Assembly: GCA_947464515.1 (NCBI GenBank)
Contig: CANHXF010000080.1
Coordinates: 1-7,419 of the forward strand
Reading direction: 5' to 3'
DNA length: 7,419 bases
DNA from: Flavobacteriales bacterium
Lineage (GTDB): Bacteria; Bacteroidota; Bacteroidia; NS11-12g; UBA955
A program made the translations under genes and the position numbers. Shown here piece after piece: positions 5,958 to 7,419 of this stretch. Under the pieces are notes generated by a model. The model saw only the letters and a program-made list of their open reading frames with translations. It did not search any database and was not told where the DNA came from. Numbering within the stretch: position 1 is the first letter of the stretch; each line of letters opens with the position of its first letter.

Positions 5958-7419
5958 TTGCGATTCCTGTTAATTCTTATGGGATCTATTTGCCACAATT
6001 TGAGCGCCCAAAGCAATGCGACGAAAAGTGCTGTTGTAAAAAATCCAACTGCTCAATACCTGCCCATCATCCCCGCGCCGCAAACTGTTGTTCAATTCCC
6101 AAATGCCCCTTTCTTCAACTGGCCTGACCAAATTGAAGTCCAAATCATAGGCGCCGATTCGCTGATGAATTTGCATCAAAACAACATCCTTTCAAGACTA
6201 TACGATGCGCTGCCTCAGTATACCGAAGATGCCCTAATACCTAGAAGGCCCTATTATGCTTTTGTAAAAAACGCAGTTGGAGAAATCGCAAAAACGACAA
6301 CCCTATCAGAAGCTGCGACAAACGACATCGTATCAAGGAGAATAACTACTTATCAGCTTACGATCAATCCTGAACTCCTACCCATCCGTAAGGTTTATTT
6401 GGAGCAACAAAACAAAGGCCCCTTTTCATGGCTGCATAAACGCAACCCAATCAAGCACGTAATCAAACTGGTATTGCATCAGCCCTATCCAGAGAAAATC
6501 GCAAAAACGGACGCCAACCCAAGTTTTTACGGTACATGGAAAACAAATGATTATTTCATCAACTTCGTACCTAGCACATTAACCCATCGCGAAAGCTATG
6601 TGCTAAAAATCGGATCGGGAAAACAACCCACCATTGAAATACATGCCATCGACTTTGCTGGAATGTGCTGGGGTCTAGGCAGTTTACGTCAGCTCACCGA
6701 ACATACCAAAACAGGATCCCTCCTACCGATGCAAATCGAAGACTATCCAAAATTTCCTTACCGCGGAATGCATCTGGATGTGAGTCGACATTTTTTCAAT
6801 ACCGCCGAAATCAAACGCTATATCGATCACTTGAGTTTTTACAAAATCAATACGTTTCATTGGCATTTGTGCGATGATCAGGGATGGCGCATCGAAATCA
6901 AGAAATACCCAAAACTGACAGATATCGGCGCTTGGAGAATGAATCGCGATTATGAAAATTGGCGCTTCGCACAACCCCAAGAACCCAACGAAACACCCAA
7001 TTATGGGGGCTATTATTCCCAAGAGGAAGTCAGAGAAATTGTGAAATATGCCAAAGAAAGAGGTGTAAGCATTGTCCCTGAAATCGAAATGCCGGGCCAT
7101 TCTTCCGCAGCATTGGCAGCCTACCCCAACCTAAGTTGCAGCAAATTACCGCAGTTCGTGGTGCCCGGTGGCAATTATCCCAAAACCAATTCATCCGTTT
7201 TTTGCGCAGGCAATGACGCTACATTTTCCTTCTTGGAGGATGTTTTAGATGAAGTGATGTCGCTGTTTCCGGAATCTGAATACATACACATCGGTGGCGA
7301 CGAGGTCGATAAATCGGCATGGAAAAACTGCCTCATGTGTCAGCAACGCGTCAAAGTCCTAAAAGATGTCAGCAGTTCGATGGGTGCCAGCAACGACATC
7401 AACGATTGGAGTCGTCCCG
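5958..7419 (+). CDS. Secreted GH20 beta-N-acetylhexosaminidase, N-terminal part (3' end outside window)
   Basis: The frame is open to the window end with no stop; 487 residues are visible from TTG 5958. This start is chosen because it gives a compact signal peptide (MRFLLILMGSICHNLSAQ) downstream of the 5892-5926 hairpin. ATG 5859 would add 33 residues and read through the hairpin; ATG 5979 would remove most of the signal. A GH20b-like N-terminal domain spans about 34-265 (YLPIIPAPQ at its start, WGLGSLRQL near its end). The (beta/alpha)8 catalytic domain begins at YRGMHLDVSRHFF (268-280), followed by FHWHLCDDQGW (300-310), VPEIEMPGHSSA (373-384) and HIGGDEV (444-450). D448-E449 is the catalytic Asp-Glu pair of family 20, whose enzymes remove terminal beta-GlcNAc/GalNAc using the substrate's acetamido group. 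WKNCLMCQ (455-462) follows. It probably acts in the periplasm or at the surface on chitin-, peptidoglycan- or glycoprotein-derived sugars. The visible N-terminal domain is longer than usual. Confidence 0.93.
   Translation, partial: MRFLLILMGSICHNLSAQSNATKSAVVKNPTAQYLPIIPAPQTVVQFPNAPFFNWPDQIEVQIIGADSLMNLHQNNILSRLYDALPQYTEDALIPRRPYYAFVKNAVGEIAKTTTLSEAATNDIVSRRITTYQLTINPELLPIRKVYLEQQNKGPFSWLHKRNPIKHVIKLVLHQPYPEKIAKTDANPSFYGTWKTNDYFINFVPSTLTHRESYVLKIGSGKQPTIEIHAIDFAGMCWGLGSLRQLTEHTKTGSLLPMQIEDYPKFPYRGMHLDVSRHFFNTAEIKRYIDHLSFYKINTFHWHLCDDQGWRIEIKKYPKLTDIGAWRMNRDYENWRFAQPQEPNETPNYGGYYSQEEVREIVKYAKERGVSIVPEIEMPGHSSAALAAYPNLSCSKLPQFVVPGGNYPKTNSSVFCAGNDATFSFLEDVLDEVMSLFPESEYIHIGGDEVDKSAWKNCLMCQQRVKVLKDVSSSMGASNDINDWSRP

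Noticed and set aside
5979..6002. Lipoprotein lipobox around GSIC in the GH20 leader.
   Set aside because: The residues before Cys (G-S-I) do not fit the L-[AS]-[GA]-C pattern, and the leader continues to a normal LSAQ cleavage site.
6723..7100. 125-codon open frame on the - strand.
   Set aside because: It lies wholly inside the GH20 catalytic domain, whose conserved motifs fix the + strand frame; it is a shadow.

Overview
This window looks like a chromosomal stretch from a member of the Bacteroidota, probably a gliding or marine/freshwater type rather than a gut Bacteroides, although the genus cannot be told from the sequence. Four signs point there: two proteins end in type IX secretion (T9SS) C-terminal sorting domains; three signal peptides end in SQ or SAQ; no Shine-Dalgarno sequence is visible before the starts; and promoter candidates fit the Bacteroidota pattern TTTG - about 20 nt - TAnnTTTG. 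All four genes read on the + strand, and coding density is high.

Layout. (1) Bases 3-1310 hold the C-terminal half of an SMC/Rad50/YhaN-like coiled-coil ATPase whose N-terminus lies outside the window. (2) Bases 1385-3565 and 3676-5841 hold two tandem paralogues. Each has a signal peptide, a laminin-G-like (LamG/concanavalin-type) domain, six repeats of about 50 residues with a C...SPSG...GTY.DTL...GCDSI pattern, an Ig-like QWLNC...GCKDTSDC module and a T9SS sorting domain. The paralogues are collinear repeat by repeat, so the whole gene was duplicated after the array existed. (3) A perfect 17-bp hairpin follows the second paralogue. (4) From about 5958 to the window end runs the N-terminal two thirds or so of a secreted GH20 beta-N-acetylhexosaminidase. 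It has no in-window stop.

How the parts may work together. The two LamG-repeat proteins are predicted to be exported through the T9SS and either attached to the cell surface or released, where the LamG domain could bind glycans or protein. The GH20 enzyme removes terminal GlcNAc/GalNAc from chitin-, peptidoglycan- or glycoprotein-derived sugars. A surface glycan-binding plus glycan-trimming cluster is possible but is inference from proximity only. The ATPase looks like an unrelated neighbour, probably the last gene of a DNA-repair or nuclease operon.

The most interesting points are the old tandem duplication whose secretion signals differ at both ends while the mature body is conserved, the ordered Cys-pair repeats, and the conflict between a terminator-like hairpin and the longest possible GH20 reading frame. 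I do not see a wholly new system here, nor any CRISPR array, RNA gene, insertion sequence or phage element.
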